Assembly (NCBI RefSeq): GCF_014201195.1
Contig: NZ_JACHDS010000001.1
Span: forward strand, 3,658,001-3,722,000
DNA: 64,000 bases
Direction of reading: 5' to 3'
From: Nocardiopsis mwathae
GTDB lineage: Bacteria > Actinomycetota > Actinomycetes > Streptosporangiales > Streptosporangiaceae
Below the pieces are notes generated by a model. That model ran no database searches, was not told the origin of the DNA, and saw only the letters and a program-made list of their open reading frames with translations. Shown piece after piece: positions 53,373 through 61,733 of this stretch. The position numbers and the translations under genes were made by a program. How positions within the stretch are numbered: the stretch's first letter is position 1; every line of letters begins with the position of its first letter.

Positions 53373-54580
53373 CCTTCATCCCCGTGGGTGAGCAGCAGCA
53401 TGGCGACGTCGTCCTGGAGCGGGCCGCCGTTGTGCCGCTCGGCCTCGTCCACCAGGTGCTCGGGCAGGTCGACGATGGAGCACCCGCTCTTCAGGACGCC
53501 GTCGAGGATGCGGCACAGCCCCTGCACCTCCAGGCGCGCGGGCGCGGCGCCGTCGTAGGCGTCGACCAGGCCGTCGGTGTAGAGCATGAGGGTGGCGCCC
53601 TCGGGGAAGGGGAACTCCTCGACGTCGACCTCGGCCTCGGGGAACACGCCCATCGGCGGGCGGGGCACGGCCGGCACCTCTTCGACCGCGCCGCCGTTGA
53701 TGACCAGCGGCGGCGGGTGCCCGAACAGGCGGATCCGCGCCTTCTCGCTGGCCACGTCGAGGCTGACCTGGCAGAGCGTGGCGTACATCTCGTCCTGGGC
53801 GCGCTCGCTGGTGAGGATCTCCTCCAGCGCGGGCAGCACGGCGTCCTCGGCCACGCCGCCCATGACCAGGGCGCGCCAGGCGATGCGCAGGCTCACGCCG
53901 AGGGCGGCCTCGTCGGGGCCGTGCCCGCTGACGTCGCCGATGATGGCGTGGGTGGTGCCGTCCTTCTGCACGGCGTCGAAGAAGTCGCCGCCGACCAGGG
54001 CGCGCTTGCGGCCGGGGCGGTAGAAGGAGCGGTGGCTGAGCGGGGACTCGTCCAGCAGCACCTGGGGCAGCAGGCCGCGCTCCAGGCGCATGTTCTCGCG
54101 GGCGTGGAGCTCGGCCTCGCGCAGCTGGCGGGCGTTCTCGTCGGCGCGCTGGCGCTCGACGGAGTAGCGCAGGCTTCGGGCCAGGAGGGAGCCGTCGACC
54201 TGCCCCTTGACCAGATAGTCCTGGGCACCGGCCGCGACGGCGGCCACGCCCTCGTGTTCGTCGTTGAGTCCGGTGAGGACGACGACGGCCGCGGATTCGG
54301 CGGTGGTCAGCACCTCGCGCAGCAGGTCCATGCCGCCGGCGTCGGGCAGGTTGAGGTCGAGGAGCACGCAGCCGCGGAAGTCGTCGAGGTGCTCGCGCGC
54401 CTTGCCGAGCGTGTCGACCCAGGTGATGCGGGCGTCCAGCGCGGTGTCGGCGAGCAGCTCCTCGACGAGGAATGCGTCCTGCGCGTCGTCCTCGATCAAC
54501 AGGATGTCGACCGATTCAACGGCGGCCGATGCGCGGCCGGTCCCCGCCGGCCCCGCGGAATCGGGATCTACCATGGTCAC
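53369..54580 (-). CDS. Response regulator fused to SpoIIE-type serine phosphatase
   Basis: From GTG 54580 (AGGA upstream) the protein has 403 residues; a longer GTG at 54610 adds ten. A receiver (residues about 24-140; D75 in CVLLDLNLPDAGG, and DYLVKGQ) joins through a short coiled coil (RQRADENARQLREAELHARE) to a PP2C/SpoIIE domain (about 180-400) with GGDFFDAV, IGDVSGHGPDEA, GHPPPLV and DGLVDA/QDDVAMLLL metal ligands. Such proteins dephosphorylate anti-anti-sigma factors, so phosphorylation by the CHASE3 kinase could alter a sigma-factor pathway. It is the first gene of the three-gene operon. Confidence 0.93.
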   Translation of the reverse strand: MTMVDPDSAGPAGTGRASAAVESVDILLIEDDAQDAFLVEELLADTALDARITWVDTLGKAREHLDDFRGCVLLDLNLPDAGGMDLLREVLTTAESAAVVVLTGLNDEHEGVAAVAAGAQDYLVKGQVDGSLLARSLRYSVERQRADENARQLREAELHARENMRLERGLLPQVLLDESPLSHRSFYRPGRKRALVGGDFFDAVQKDGTTHAIIGDVSGHGPDEAALGVSLRIAWRALVMGGVAEDAVLPALEEILTSERAQDEMYATLCQVSLDVASEKARIRLFGHPPPLVINGGAVEEVPAVPRPPMGVFPEAEVDVEEFPFPEGATLMLYTDGLVDAYDGAAPARLEVQGLCRILDGVLKSGCSIVDLPEHLVDEAERHNGGPLQDDVAMLLLTHGDEG

Positions 54581-54957
54581 GGGCTCGTGTCCTGTTTTCC
54601 TTGTATCCACACATCGCCTCTACGTCGACCGGTCTTCCCCGGCACCATCGTCGTGCTCCACCCGGCGCACGGGGGTCCCTCCCACCCCCGGACCAGGATC
54701 GCGGGGCATCGGCCCCAGTGACTTCTCCGAGACGGTGACCGCCGGCTCAGCGAGGCCCGATGATCCTTTGCGGCAGTCAAACGATAATCGCCCGGCCCTT
54801 TTCGCCGCCAGCGGGATTGCACGAGAGACATCCAACGTCCTGACCGGCCGGGCCGACGCGCACCGCACCCTGGTGCAACGCCAGGATACCGGCCCCACCG
54901 CGCCGTCGACGTGGGCGTCATCCCACCCCGTTTTCGCGACACTGTGTCATCATCGAC

Positions 54958-54993
54958 TTGACAGCCACACCCTTCTTGCTGACATCATGTCAG
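54958..54993 (+). promoter_or_regulatory. Haem oxygenase promoter with a perfect palindrome
   Basis: TTGACA (54958-54963) is a consensus -35. The palindrome CTGACAT-C-ATGTCAG (54979-54993) covers the -10 zone, where CATCAT (54983-54988, 19-bp spacing) is the best hexamer. A repressor on this 15-bp site would block transcription; the TetR gene downstream is the likely source. The rest of 54581-54957 shows a possible leftward TTGACT box (54780-54775) but no gene. Confidence 0.6.
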
Positions 54994-55029
54994 AAACGTG
55001 TCCGATATGGACAGGAAAGAGGGACAGGC

Positions 55030-55734
55030 GTGGAGACCCACCAGCACGCAGCGACGACGGAGCCGACCCCCGAGCCCCCCGCCCCCACCGACCCCTTCTC
55101 CGCCGAGCTGAAGTCCGCGACCTGGGCGCACCACGAGGAGGCCGAGGAGCACGCCTTCACCCGGGCGCTCCTGGACGGGACACTCCCCCGCGACGGCTAC
55201 GCCGCCATGGTCGCCCAGCACTACTTCGCCTACGTCGCACTCGAAGAGGTCGGCCGCACCCTGGCCGACGACCCCGTCGCCGGGCGCGTCGTCTTCCCCG
55301 AGCTCTTCCGCGTCCCGGCGCTGCGCCGCGACCTCGCCGCGCTCTACGGCCCCGACTGGCGCGACCGCATCTCCCCCACCCCGCCCACCCGCACCTACGT
55401 GGCGCGCATCGAGCAGATGGCCGACCGACCGGGCGGCTACATCGCCCACCATTACACCCGCTACATCGGTGACCTGTCCGGCGGCCAGTTCATCCGCAGG
55501 GTCGCGGCGCGCGCCTACGGGCTGACCCCCGAAGAGGGCGTCTCCTTCTACGTCTTCGACGAGCTGGGCAGCCTGCCCCGGTTCAAGGCCGAGTACCGGT
55601 CCCGCCTGGACGCGCTCGACCTCGACGAGGCGACCCGGCGCCGGATCGTCCGCGAGACCCAGCTCGCCTATCAGCTCAACGTGGAGGTCCTCGCCGACCT
55701 GGGCCGCAGCCACGCACCTGGGGCGGCCGCCTGA
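55030..55734 (+). CDS. hmuO: Haem oxygenase (HmuO type)
   Basis: From GTG 55030 (AGAGGG upstream) the protein has 234 residues. The proximal haem ligand is H35 in WAHHEEAEEHAF and the distal helix has GDLSGGQFIRR, the hallmark of biliverdin-producing haem oxygenases. YIAHHYTRYIGDL is also conserved. It breaks haem into biliverdin, CO and iron. The first 20 residues are a Pro/Thr-rich extension. It is followed by a TetR gene after 20 bp; no haem transporter or phytochrome is nearby. Iron recovery is the usual role. Its promoter carries a perfect palindrome and no clear iron box. Confidence 0.93.
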   Translation: METHQHAATTEPTPEPPAPTDPFSAELKSATWAHHEEAEEHAFTRALLDGTLPRDGYAAMVAQHYFAYVALEEVGRTLADDPVAGRVVFPELFRVPALRRDLAALYGPDWRDRISPTPPTRTYVARIEQMADRPGGYIAHHYTRYIGDLSGGQFIRRVAARAYGLTPEEGVSFYVFDELGSLPRFKAEYRSRLDALDLDEATRRRIVRETQLAYQLNVEVLADLGRSHAPGAAA

Positions 55735-55738
55735 ATCG

Positions 55739-55755
55739 TGTCACCATAGGTGGCA
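55739..55755 (+). promoter_or_regulatory. Palindrome at the TetR start codon
   Basis: TGTCACC (55739-55745) and GGTGGCA (55749-55755) form an inverted repeat with an ATA spacer and one mismatch. It fills the gap between the haem oxygenase stop and the TetR ATG and ends on the A of that ATG. It differs in sequence from the palindrome at 54979, so it may bind a different protein or be a weak site. Confidence 0.4.
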
Positions 55756-56411
55756 TGCCGAAGATCTCCGCGCCGACCATCGCCGCCCACCGCGCCCAGA
55801 CCCGCGAGCGCATCCTGGAGGCTGTGGCGACCCTCACCCGCACCCAGGGGATCGACGGCATCTCCATGACCGACGTGGCGGCCGAGGCCGGCATCACCCG
55901 AACGGCCCTGTACAACTACTTCCCGGACAAGGCGGCGCTGCTGCTCGCCTTCACCGAGCAGGTCACCCACGGCTTCGTCGACCGCTACAGCCAGGAGCTG
56001 CCCGGCGACGCCACGGCGGCCGAGCGGCTCTCGGCGTTCGTCCGCTTCCAGCTGGAGGGCATCGCCGAGCACCCGCACCCGGCCGCCGCCGAACTGGGTG
56101 CCAGCCTGGGGCCCGATGCCTACCAGGCGCTGGCCGACCACGTCGCGCCGATGCAGCGGCTGCTCGTGCGGATCCTGCACGACGGCACCGAGGGCGGGGA
56201 GTTCCGCGAGTGCCCGGTGGAGGCGACCGCACGCCTGGTGCTGGCGATGATCGGCGCGCAGCGCGTCCCGCTGGTGAGCGACGAGACCACCATCGCCGAC
56301 GCGCACGTGCTCGTGACCGCCTTCACGCTGCGCGCGCTGGGCGTCGACGAGGAGAAGGTGCGGCGATGCGTGTCGGAGCCCCCACAGAAAGTGACCGAGC
56401 GTCAGGACTGA
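55755..56411 (+). CDS. TetR-family repressor
   Basis: This 218-residue protein has a TetR helix-turn-helix at residues 16-62 (TRERILEAVATLTRTQGIDG, then ISMTDVAAEAGITRTALYNYF and PDKAALLLAFTE), followed by a helical ligand-binding domain with no recognisable subfamily. It is 20 bp after haem oxygenase and on the same strand, so probably in its operon. It may repress the promoter at 54958-54993 through the perfect palindrome there. The ligand could be haem or a breakdown product, but that is a guess. The ATG lies directly at the end of a palindrome. Confidence 0.88.
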   Translation: MPKISAPTIAAHRAQTRERILEAVATLTRTQGIDGISMTDVAAEAGITRTALYNYFPDKAALLLAFTEQVTHGFVDRYSQELPGDATAAERLSAFVRFQLEGIAEHPHPAAAELGASLGPDAYQALADHVAPMQRLLVRILHDGTEGGEFRECPVEATARLVLAMIGAQRVPLVSDETTIADAHVLVTAFTLRALGVDEEKVRRCVSEPPQKVTERQD

Positions 56412-56551
56412 TCCGGTCGGCGGCCACGCTGCGTCATTGGGGCGCGGCCATAACCGGACGCATCTGAACCCGCCCCTCCCCAGCAGGCGCCCGATGCGGG
56501 AGAATCGGCGGGCGTTGGTGTCCGCTCACTCTCCGCAAAGGCCGCCGAGAC

Positions 56552-56827
56552 GTGTCCCTCCTGCTCATCCTTGCCGGTGCCGCACTGGTCTGCATCGCGA
56601 TGTTCAACCGCGTCCCGCGGCTGCTCCCCGTCGACCTGCCCGAACCGGGCACGGCCGACCGCAGCGGCCGCGTCGCCGCGCCCCCGCAGCGCGCCCGCTC
56701 CGGCGCCCAGGGCCTGCGCCTGGCGTTCGTCCCGGCCCGCCTCACCGAGACCGGCCGCGCCGTGCTCACCACGTTCGGCGGCAGCGTCCTCATCGCCGCC
56801 TTCTTCCTCGCCCTCTCCGGCGCCTGA
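56552..56827 (+). CDS. Small membrane protein of unknown function, 91 aa
   Basis: Two hydrophobic segments, LLLILAGAALVCIAMF near the N-terminus and VLTTFGGSVLIAAFFLAL near the C-terminus, frame a polar, proline- and arginine-rich middle of about 45 residues. The start is GTG 56552, preceded by GCCGAGAC. I do not recognise a family, but the architecture is clean and codon use fits the chromosome. It is likely an inner-membrane hairpin protein with both ends outside or inside. It converges on the exonuclease gene, with a hairpin across the 13-bp gap. Confidence 0.65.
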   Translation: MSLLLILAGAALVCIAMFNRVPRLLPVDLPEPGTADRSGRVAAPPQRARSGAQGLRLAFVPARLTETGRAVLTTFGGSVLIAAFFLALSGA

Positions 56828-56844
56828 CCGCCTCGCGGGGTCAG
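56824..56844. terminator. Hairpin across two convergent gene ends
   Basis: CTGACC (56824-56829) pairs with GGTCAG (56839-56844) around a 9-nt loop. It overlaps both stop codons, the small membrane protein's TGA and the exonuclease's TGA, and is the only candidate terminator in the 13-bp gap. Confidence 0.45.
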
Positions 56845-57821
56845 CGCAGGCGGCGGAGCAGGAGCCGGGCCGCGGCCGTCGACGCCAGCGTGCCCGTGAG
56901 CGCGGCCGAGGCCGCCAGGAGGTTCCGGGTGGCGGCACGGCGCCGCGCGTCGTGGGCGGCCTGTTCACGCTCCGCCTCACCGAACCGGCCCCCGCACAGC
57001 CCGGGGTCGAACTCCAGCGGGCGCCAGCGGCGCGGCCAGGTCGCGGGCGGCCGGGCGGGCCCTTCGCGTACAGCCGACAGCCGCAGGCCGCTCACCACCG
57101 GGGTACGCGGTTTCAGCCGGACCGTTTCCCCGGGCCCGGTCGCGGCCGGCTCGGTGGCGCCGTCGGCGAGGCGTTCGGGCTCGGGGCCGACGTAGCGGAG
57201 CTCGCCGGGCGCGTTGTGCAGCAACTCGGCCAGCAGCTGGGCGCAGGCGCGGGCATCGCCCAGGGCCGTGTGCTGGCCGCTCGGCCAGTGCCCGCTGAGC
57301 GCGTGGCTGGCCCGGGGCAGGGCGTAGCGGTTCAGGTCGACCTGGGAGCGCAGGGTGCGCAGGGTGCACAGGCCCGGCAGGTCCGCGGGTAGCCCGGCCG
57401 GAACGAACTCGGCGGCCAGGAACGCCCCTTCGAAGTCGAGGTGGTGCCCGACGACCACGGCGCCGGAGAAGAGTTCGGCCAGCACGCCGACGAGGTCGGC
57501 GGCCTGCGGCGCACCGATGACGTCGCCGGGGCCGATGCTGTGGAACTCCTGGCCGGTGACCGGTCGGCCGGGGTTGACCAGCGTGTTGAGCTCGCGCGTG
57601 ACCGTGCCGTCGCCGCGCATCCGCACCACCGCGATCTCGCAGACCCGCGCGCCCCGGTCCGGGTCCAGGCCGGTCGTCTCGACGTCGACGACCGCGTAGT
57701 CGAGCCCCCTGGCGCTGCGGCCCGCCGACCGGCTCCGGGTGAGGGCTCCCCTGCGGAAGGCCCGCGGACCGGTAGGGCCTTCGTCCGGCACCTCGACCAT
57801 CCCCTGTCTGCTCGTGTTCAC
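56841..57821 (-). CDS. DnaQ-like 3'-5' exonuclease
   Basis: This 326-residue protein has an N-terminal DEDDh exonuclease domain (about residues 40-210): D46-x-E48 in VVDVETTGLDPD, VGHHLDFEGAFLAAEF, and the final H-x4-D in SGQHTALGDARACAQLL. This is the fold of polymerase III epsilon subunits and of stand-alone DNases/RNases. The remaining 110 residues are proline/arginine-rich, with a C-terminal hydrophobic helix (NLLAASAALTGTLAST) that could be membrane-associated or amphipathic. The start is GTG 57821; ATG eight codons in is possible. Its biological target is not clear. Confidence 0.85.
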   Translation of the reverse strand: MNTSRQGMVEVPDEGPTGPRAFRRGALTRSRSAGRSARGLDYAVVDVETTGLDPDRGARVCEIAVVRMRGDGTVTRELNTLVNPGRPVTGQEFHSIGPGDVIGAPQAADLVGVLAELFSGAVVVGHHLDFEGAFLAAEFVPAGLPADLPGLCTLRTLRSQVDLNRYALPRASHALSGHWPSGQHTALGDARACAQLLAELLHNAPGELRYVGPEPERLADGATEPAATGPGETVRLKPRTPVVSGLRLSAVREGPARPPATWPRRWRPLEFDPGLCGGRFGEAEREQAAHDARRRAATRNLLAASAALTGTLASTAAARLLLRRLR

Positions 57822-58034
57822 GGTGGGCCCGCGTGCGGTCCGCGGCCGATCCCGGCCGGTGCCGCGCCCCGGTCCACCCTGGCGGATCAGGGACCGACCC
57901 TACGGCACCCGCGGGATGAGAGTGGCCCGCGTGCGCGTTTATCCTCTGGTCTGGCACCCCGCCACATGATCCGACGATTGCCGCCGGATCGCCCCCGTCC
58001 ACGCCGCCCGCCCCAACGACGCCCAGGAGCCCCC

Positions 58035-59003
58035 ATGCCCACGCCGCAGCAGCACGTCTACGCCCCGCTCGCCGAGGTCATCCGCTCGGGGCTCCGGGAG
58101 GGCGTGCACTTCGGGACGGTCGTCGGGCTCACCGCCTCCGGCGAGGTCGGCTACGCGCGCGGCGACATCGAGGCCCCCATGTTCCCCCGGTCTTCGGCCA
58201 AGCCCCTCCAGGCGCTGGCGTCCCTGCGGGCCGGGGCGCCGATCACCGGCCCCGAGATCGCGATCGCCGCGGGCAGCCACAACGGTGAGGAGATCCACAC
58301 CGACCTGGCGACGAAGATGCTCTCCGCCTCCGGGCTGACGCCCGACGCCCTGGGCTGCCCCGCCGACCGCCCGGTGTCGCCGCGCGCCCGCACCGCACTG
58401 GTGCTCTCCGGGCAGGAGCCGACCCGTCTGCACATGAACTGCTCCGGAAAGCACGCCGCGATGCTCGCCGCCTGCGTCGCCCGGGGCTGGGACACCTCCA
58501 CCTACCTCGACCCCGGTCACCCGGTGCAGCGGGAGGTCCGCGCGGTCCTGGAGGAGAAGTGCGGCGAGCCCGTCGCGCACACGGCCGTCGACGGCTGCGG
58601 GGCGCCGCAGCTGGCCGTGTCCCTGATCGGGCTGGCCCGCGGCATCCGGTCCCTGGTGCTCGCCGACGAGGGCACCCAGGAGGCCGCGGTCGTGCGGGCC
58701 ATGCGCGACTTCCCCGAGTACGTCGCCGGCGAGGGCCGCGACGACACCGCGCTGATGCGCGGCGTCCCGGGGCTGATCTCCAAGATCGGCGCCGAGGGCG
58801 TCATCGTCGTGGCCGCGCCCACCGGTGAGACCGTCGCGGTGAAGCTGAGCGACGGCGACCCGCTGACCCGCGCGCGCACCATGGTCGCGCTCACCGCGCT
58901 GCGCGCGCTCGGCGTCGACATCACGCCGGTCCGGCACATGCTGTCGGCTCCCGTCCTGGGCGGCGGCGAGCCGGTGGGCGAGATCCGCCCCCTCACGGAC
59001 TGA
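58035..59003 (+). CDS. L-asparaginase II family protein
   Basis: This 322-residue protein starts at ATG 58035 behind AGGAG. It belongs to the asparaginase II family related to the Rhizobium etli thermolabile enzyme: PLAEVIRSGLREGVHFGTVV, FPRSSAKPLQALA (the SxxK catalytic motif), HMNCSGKHAAMLAACVARGW and VDGCGAPQLAVSL. The family hydrolyses asparagine to aspartate and ammonia; whether this member does is unproven. It is unrelated to the AnsB type. Upstream is the divergent exonuclease gene; downstream are two hairpins. It is probably a single-gene unit. Confidence 0.9.
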   Translation: MPTPQQHVYAPLAEVIRSGLREGVHFGTVVGLTASGEVGYARGDIEAPMFPRSSAKPLQALASLRAGAPITGPEIAIAAGSHNGEEIHTDLATKMLSASGLTPDALGCPADRPVSPRARTALVLSGQEPTRLHMNCSGKHAAMLAACVARGWDTSTYLDPGHPVQREVRAVLEEKCGEPVAHTAVDGCGAPQLAVSLIGLARGIRSLVLADEGTQEAAVVRAMRDFPEYVAGEGRDDTALMRGVPGLISKIGAEGVIVVAAPTGETVAVKLSDGDPLTRARTMVALTALRALGVDITPVRHMLSAPVLGGGEPVGEIRPLTD

Positions 59004-59008
59004 CCTCC

Positions 59009-59046
59009 CCCGCCGGTCTCGGCGAAGGTCACCGGGCACCGGCGGG
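59009..59046 (+). terminator. Terminator after the asparaginase gene
   Basis: CCCGCCGGT (59009-59017) and ACCGGCGGG (59038-59046) form a perfect 9-bp GC-rich stem with a 20-nt loop, beginning six bases past the stop codon. A second, bulged GC hairpin follows at about 59053-59077. Confidence 0.6.
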
Positions 59047-59204
59047 CCCGCGGTGCGCTCCGCCGGGAGCGGCGCACGACGGAGACCGGGGCGGGAATCC
59101 CCCCGGCGCACCGCTCGTTGGGCTTTCACGGGGCCGGAGCCCGACGGGCGGCCGACGGCCCGGCGACACGGCCATCGACGGAGAACGGGGCGGAGCACAC
59201 TCAC

Positions 59205-60410
59205 ATGCGCGACATCGTCATCGCCGGAGCGGGGATGGCCGGGCTGCACACGGCGGAGTCACTGCGCTCGGCCGGGTTCGACGGCACGGTCACCCTCATC
59301 GGCGACGAACCGCACCGCCCCTACTCCCGCCCTCCGCTGTCCAAGGAGGTCCTCACCGGGAAGGGTTCCCCCAGGAGCCTGCAGCTGCGCGAGGACGGCG
59401 AGATCGACGCGCTCGGCCTCGATCTGCGGCTGGGGCGCCGCGCCGAGCGGCTGCTCGCCGAGGAGCGGGCCGTTCTGCTCGACGACGGCACCCGCGTGGA
59501 CTACGACGGCCTGGTCATCGCGACCGGGGCCCGGGCCCGCCGCCCCCGGACCGACCTGGCGGGCGTGCACACCCTGCGCACACTGGACGACGCCGAGGCG
59601 GTGCGCGCGGCGTTCGCGCGGCCCGGAGGGCACGTGGTGGTGGTCGGTGCCGGGTTCATCGGCTCGGAGGTCGCGGCGAGCGCCCGCGCGTGCGGCTGGG
59701 AGGTGACCCTGGTCGAGGCGGCACCCACCCCGCTCACCCGGGTGGTCGACCCGCGCGTCGGCACGGTCCTCACCGAGCTGCACCGCGACAACGGAGTGGA
59801 TGTGCGGTTGGGCACCGGCGTCACCGCCTATGAGGGCCGCGGCCGGGTGGAGCGCGTCCGGCTGGCCGACGGCACCGCGGTGGAGGCGTCGATGGTGGTG
59901 GCCGGCCTCGGAGTGGACCTCAACACCGAGTGGCTGGCGGGGTCCGGGGTCAAGCTGGACGAGGAGGGCGCGGTGCTGTGCGACGCCCGCTGCGCGACGG
60001 CCGTGCCCGACGTGTATGCGGTCGGGGACCTCGCGAGCTGGCCGCACCCGCGCTACGGCGGCCGGATCCGCCTGGAGCACTGGACCAACGCCGGAGAGCA
60101 GGCGGCCGTGGTGGCGCACAACCTGCTGACCCCCGCCGAGGCGGAGCGGCGGGACTACACCCCGGTGCCCTATTTCTGGTCCGACCAGTACGGGATGAAG
60201 ATCCAGCTGCTGGGCCGGGCCGCACCCGCCGACACCGTGGAGTTCGTGCACGGAGCGCCCGAGGACCGCAAGTTCGTCGCGTTCCTCGGACGCGCCGACG
60301 TGCTCGTCGGCGTCCTGGGGCTGCGCTCCACCCCGAAGACGATGCGCTACCGCACGCTCCTGGAGCAGCCGACCACGTGGGAGGACGCCCTGGCGGCGGC
60401 CGGACGCTAG
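59205..60410 (+). CDS. NAD(P)H-dependent ferredoxin reductase
   Basis: This 401-residue FAD/NAD(P) protein starts at ATG 59205 (GGAG upstream). It has the FAD Rossmann GAGMAGLHTAESLRSAG at the N-terminus, the second GAGFIGSEVAAS for NAD(P)H near residue 145, and the FAD-closing DVYAVGDLASWPHPRYG. The layout is that of putidaredoxin reductase and other oxygenase-coupled reductases. A three-cysteine ferredoxin gene lies just beyond, converging, so the two may form an electron chain to a P450 outside the window. Its stop codon TAG contains the target-site TA of an IS630-family insertion; restoring the pre-insertion sequence gives the same stop, so the protein is not changed. Confidence 0.92.
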   Translation: MRDIVIAGAGMAGLHTAESLRSAGFDGTVTLIGDEPHRPYSRPPLSKEVLTGKGSPRSLQLREDGEIDALGLDLRLGRRAERLLAEERAVLLDDGTRVDYDGLVIATGARARRPRTDLAGVHTLRTLDDAEAVRAAFARPGGHVVVVGAGFIGSEVAASARACGWEVTLVEAAPTPLTRVVDPRVGTVLTELHRDNGVDVRLGTGVTAYEGRGRVERVRLADGTAVEASMVVAGLGVDLNTEWLAGSGVKLDEEGAVLCDARCATAVPDVYAVGDLASWPHPRYGGRIRLEHWTNAGEQAAVVAHNLLTPAEAERRDYTPVPYFWSDQYGMKIQLLGRAAPADTVEFVHGAPEDRKFVAFLGRADVLVGVLGLRSTPKTMRYRTLLEQPTTWEDALAAAGR

Positions 60411-61547
60411 TGTCCTGATTGGTTAGTTCGTTTATGGTTGTGGGATGAGTCTTCCCGGACCGAAACCGCCACCGCTGGACCTGTCCGAGGACGAGCGCAC
60501 CGAGCTCCAGCGGTGGGTCAGACGCCGCAAGACCGCCCAGGACCTGGCCCTGCGGGCGCGGATCGTGCTCGCCTGCGCCCAGGGCATGTCCAACGCCCAA
60601 GTGCGGCGCGAGCTGGGGGTGTCGGCGCCCACGGTGACCAAGTGGCGGCAGCGCTTCGCCGAGCACCGCTTGGAGGGCCTGACCGACGAACCACGGCCGG
60701 GCCGGCCGCGCACCGTCACCGACGCCCAGGTCGAGGCGGTCGTGGCCGCGACCCTGGAGACCAGGCCCGCCCACGGCACCCACTGGTCCACACGCTCCAT
60801 GGCCAAGCACACCGGCCTCACCCAGAACGCGGTCTGGCGGATCTGGAACGCCTTCGGCCTGCAACCCCACCGCACCGAGTCGTTCAAGCTCTCCACCGAC
60901 CCGTTCTTCATCGACAAGGTCCGCGACGTGGTCGGCCTGTACCTGGACCCTCCCGAACGGGCGGTCGCGCTGTGCGTGGACGAGAAATCCCAGATCCAGG
61001 CCCTCAACCGCACCCAGCCGGTCCTGCCGATGATGCCCGGCATACCCGAGCGCGCGACCCATGACTATGTGCGCGCGGGAGTGACCAGCCTGTTCGCAGC
61101 CCTGGACACCGCCACCGGCCGGGTGATCACCTCCATCCACCGCCGGCACCGCGCCACGGAGTTCAAGAAGTTCCTGGCCAAGATCGACCGCGAGGTCCCT
61201 GCCGAGCTGCAGGTACACCTGGTCCTGGACAACTACGCAACGCACAAGACACCCGAGATCCGCAGGTGGCTGCTGCGCCACCCCCGGTTCCACCTCCACT
61301 TCATCCCGACCGGCTCGTCCTGGCTGAACCTGGTCGAACGCTGGTTCGCCGAGATCACCGAGCGGCTGATCCGCCGCGGCACCCACCGCAGCGTCCAAGC
61401 CCTGGAAAAGGACATCCGCGCCTGGGCCGCGTCCTGGAACGAGGACCCCCGCCCATATGTGTGGACCAAGACCGCCGAGGAGATCCTCGACAGCCTTGCC
61501 TTCTACTGCCAACAAATCAACAAACGAACTAACCAATCAGGACACTA
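60408..61547 (+). mobile_element. Complete IS630-family insertion sequence
   Basis: Identical 26-bp inverted ends are present: TAGTGTCCTGATTGGTTAGT and onward to 60433 on the left, and the exact complement at 61522-61547 on the right. The element proper begins GTGTCC and ends GGACAC, with a duplicated TA at each end (60408-60409 and 61546-61547), the target duplication of IS630/Tc1-type elements. It holds one intact transposase gene. The left end falls in the stop codon of the ferredoxin reductase and the right TA is shared with the short inverted-repeat element at 61546-61709. Confidence 0.92.
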
Positions 61548-61548
61548 G
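60445..61548 (+). CDS. IS630-family transposase
   Basis: This 367-residue, apparently intact transposase has an N-terminal helix-turn-helix (about residues 30-75, [20 protein letters not shown], then [19 protein letters not shown]) and a second winged helix (95-140), which bind the element ends. The DDE catalytic triad is D179 (CVDEKSQ), D262 (LDNYATHK) and E298 (LNLVERWF), with the 35-residue D-E spacing of IS630. The stop TAG overlaps the right-end TA. The gene runs from near the left end to the last base of the element, as in other members. It is probably still functional by sequence. Confidence 0.95.
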   Translation: MSLPGPKPPPLDLSEDERTELQRWVRRRKTAQDLALRARIVLACAQGMSNAQVRRELGVSAPTVTKWRQRFAEHRLEGLTDEPRPGRPRTVTDAQVEAVVAATLETRPAHGTHWSTRSMAKHTGLTQNAVWRIWNAFGLQPHRTESFKLSTDPFFIDKVRDVVGLYLDPPERAVALCVDEKSQIQALNRTQPVLPMMPGIPERATHDYVRAGVTSLFAALDTATGRVITSIHRRHRATEFKKFLAKIDREVPAELQVHLVLDNYATHKTPEIRRWLLRHPRFHLHFIPTGSSWLNLVERWFAEITERLIRRGTHRSVQALEKDIRAWAASWNEDPRPYVWTKTAEEILDSLAFYCQQINKRTNQSGH

Positions 61549-61709
61549 GGCGTGTTTGACGGATCATTCCCGGCTCGCGGCCACCGGAACGACGCTCGCT
61601 GCGCCGCTCCACTCGTAAAGCCGACCTGGATTGACTTCGTGAAGCGGCTTGCGAGCGCCGCCCCGGACGGCCGCTCGCTCACCGGAAAGCATCCGCCAAA
61701 CACGCCCTA
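61546..61709. mobile_element. Short inverted-repeat element (MITE-like) beside the IS
   Basis: The 19-base ends TAGGGCGTGTTTGACGGAT (61546-61564) and ATCCGCCAAACACGCCCTA (61691-61709) are complementary except for one base, with TA at both extremes. The 126 bases between contain no open frame. This is the form of a non-autonomous element mobilised by a transposase encoded elsewhere. Its left TA is also the right TA of the IS630 insertion, so the IS seems to have landed at its edge. Confidence 0.7.
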
Positions 61710-61733
61710 GGACGTGTCCCGTTGGATCGCGCC

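Noticed and set aside
54979-54993. Iron-regulator (DtxR/IdeR) box at the haem oxygenase promoter
   Set aside because: The palindrome lacks the TTAGGTTAGGCTAACC-like core and is a tight 7-1-7 repeat, more like a TetR site.
51251-55734. Bacteriophytochrome pathway (haem oxygenase plus Rcp1-like receiver and kinase)
   Set aside because: The kinase has CHASE3 and HAMP but no PAS/GAF/PHY chromophore module, and the haem oxygenase is transcribed divergently with its own TetR.
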